Shown one piece after another: positions 18,156 to 19,466 of a DNA stretch of 19,466 bases (position 1 is the stretch's first letter; every line of letters starts with the position of its first letter). The stretch lies in NCBI GenBank assembly GCA_028565635.1, contig JAOXYB010015643.1, forward strand, positions 1-19,466, in the 5' to 3' direction. The notes beneath the pieces are model-generated. The model was not told the DNA's origin, searched no databases, and saw only the letters and a program-made list of their open reading frames with translations. A program made the position numbers and the translations under genes. The DNA is from Phoronis ovalis. Lineage: Eukaryota; Phoronida; Phoronidae.

Positions 18156-19173
18156 GGCCGTATGTAAAACATGGAATTTGGAATCTGGAATTATAATTTG
18201 TACGCTAAACGCCTTTTAGCTTATCAGTGCCAGTTCCTAGCATTTGACCGACACAATAATTCCAATGCTAGCGTTTGACCCAGACACTAATTGTGATGCG
18301 CGCGTACCCAAACACTAATTCCAATCCTAGCGTTTAACCCAGACACTGGGCCTACTGTAATCTATATGAGGACCGTGTTGTAATATGGATCATGTTTATT
18401 AAGGTCATTTTAATGGATTTTTAAGGTTTTCTAGCCGGAAAAAACGCAGTTTTATGTTTTCAGAAGTTTTCGACCAGTTCCTACAGGAAAGAGGTCGTAA
18501 TTCACCAACTGGTACTACCAGCTTGTGGTTTAACATGCGACATCCCCGGGGTGAGATGAGTTGACGCTGGGGTCAAAAGGACACAATTTTAAAATTGCAC
18601 GAAGTTCCTAAAATAAAGTTTATATGCCATTTAGGGGTCTTTTCGTCATTGTTTGGTAAAAAAACTTTTAAAAAATTGTAAAATTGTAAAATTGCATGAA
18701 ACTTTTAAAATTGATGTTTTTATGGTCATCCAGAGGTCATGGAGTCAATACGAGGTCATGAGACCATAGGGTAAAAAGTAGCCAAATTGACACTAATATT
18801 TGCTGCAAAAAATTATAGTAGGGTAGGTTCTAAGACAATCCTAAAGTCATTTGTGTATGTGTGTGTGTGCAACCTGGCCTTTGATAAAAGGCCCTTCTAG
18901 CTTATTTTGCAGCACTTCATGCATAAAATATGTTATTTTGTATGAACTGACATATATACCCTAAATGGCAAACTACAATTGCTTCCATATATTACTTCAT
19001 ATCTGAATCATATCAACTGCCTCTTTTTTAACCAAATATGAAATCGATATGCAAAGAAGTACCTGAATTTTAACTTTTAATTATATAAAAAGGTATTTTT
19101 TACCAACAACCGACCCTCCCTAAAATTATTTGACTCGATTCCAGATTCCAAATTCCATGTTTTACATACGGCC
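18156..19173. mobile_element. 1018-bp element with perfect 36-bp terminal inverted repeats
   Basis: 18156-18191 (ggccgtatgtaaaacatgga...) is the exact reverse complement of 19138-19173. There is no coding capacity, so it is non-autonomous. The outer four bases GGCC are self-complementary and could be either element ends or a 4-bp target duplication; no longer duplication is seen. It lies inside the second MITE copy. Confidence 0.8.
18237..18350. repeat. Degenerate tandem repeat, unit about 30 bp
   Basis: ctagcgtttgacccagacac-like units start at about 18237, 18268 and 18327, with a decayed unit at 18301. Shared cores are ctagc.tt.acc and acactaattccaat. It lies within the 36-bp-TIR element. 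Confidence 0.65.
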
Positions 19174-19215
19174 TGCAAAGTTGCATGTTTATTGCTCCGT
19201 TTACACTACACCCTT

Positions 19216-19310
19216 GACACGGCGCAAACGGACACGGCGCAAACGGACACGGCGCAAACTGACACGGCGCAACTACACGTAATTTAACACGGCGCAAATT
19301 GACACTGCGG
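19216..19310. repeat. 15-bp GC-rich minisatellite
   Basis: gacacggcgcaaacg repeats at 19216, 19231 and 19246, then truncated units at 19261, 19286 (acacggcgcaaatt) and 19301. It lies just outside the right end of the 36-bp-TIR element. The minus-strand Cys-Pro-Phe-Ala repeat reading here is an artefact of it. Confidence 0.85.
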
Positions 19311-19466
19311 CGTATAATGCTTAAAGTTGAATACAGTATCATATGTTTATGTTTATGCTTTATATATGTTTCTAATGTAAAGCTAGGAGTGCCATATATT
19401 TTTCTCCTTTAAATTCAAAGCTAAGATTATTTTGTCCTTTATATTAATTTTTTAGACAAATCTTTT

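Larger units (their letters stand above)
18030..19466. mobile_element. Second MITE copy, interrupted, right end beyond the window
   Basis: 18030-18139 matches 12502-12621 (same end tagactgacatcagtcg, minus one 22-bp unit). Similarity resumes at about 19330 (aatacagtatcatatgttta against aatacactatcttatgttta at 12636) and continues to the window end, including cctttaaattcaaagctaag. The 1.2 kb between is foreign to copy 1. Confidence 0.75.

Noticed and set aside
19100-19342. Minus-strand ORF with a Cys-Pro-Phe-Ala repeat
   Set aside because: It translates the 15-bp minisatellite and has no other protein signal.

Overview
The window looks like a piece of an AT-rich, intron-rich animal nuclear genome. 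It contains one recognisable protein gene on the minus strand, split by GT-AG introns, with many short repeats and non-autonomous DNA transposons in the introns and upstream flank. I see no bacterial-type operon, rRNA or tRNA. The receptor family, the short exons and the ACATGTA-rich AT composition suit a marine invertebrate (a lophotrochozoan such as a mollusc would fit), but the sequence alone does not settle the species.

The gene runs from the ATG at 15975 down to the TAA at 1093-1095. I assembled 11 coding exons, from the start codon to the stop: 15910-15975, 9919-10018, 9516-9626, 8485-8615, 7490-7584, 6901-7069, 6381-6537, 5974-6104, 5553-5638, 2596-2737 and 1093-1758. Splice phases agree at all ten junctions, giving 1854 nt and 617 residues. 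The product is a complete class B1 (secretin-type) G-protein-coupled receptor: signal peptide, six-cysteine hormone-binding ectodomain, seven membrane helices and a tail of about 200 residues. The closest match I can recall is the parathyroid hormone receptor (PTHR) subfamily; VPAC/PACAP-like receptors are the main alternative.

Layout by region: 1-1092 is 3' UTR and flank; 1093-10018 holds exons 11 to 2 with introns of 0.28-2.8 kb; 10019-15909 is one 5.9-kb intron separating the signal-peptide exon from the ectodomain; 15976-19466 is upstream flank with no recognisable gene.

Mobile elements and repeats: a 375-bp inverted-repeat element with a perfect 9-bp target duplication lies in intron 1 (12493-12885). 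A second copy starts at 18030 and is interrupted by a roughly 1-kb element with perfect 36-bp inverted repeats (18156-19173) and a 15-bp GC-rich tandem array. Another inverted-repeat element (3118-3901) and a related end fragment (5730-5850) lie in introns 9 and 8. A 324-bp foldback element (8865-9188) lies in intron 3 and ends in a CTCF-like motif.
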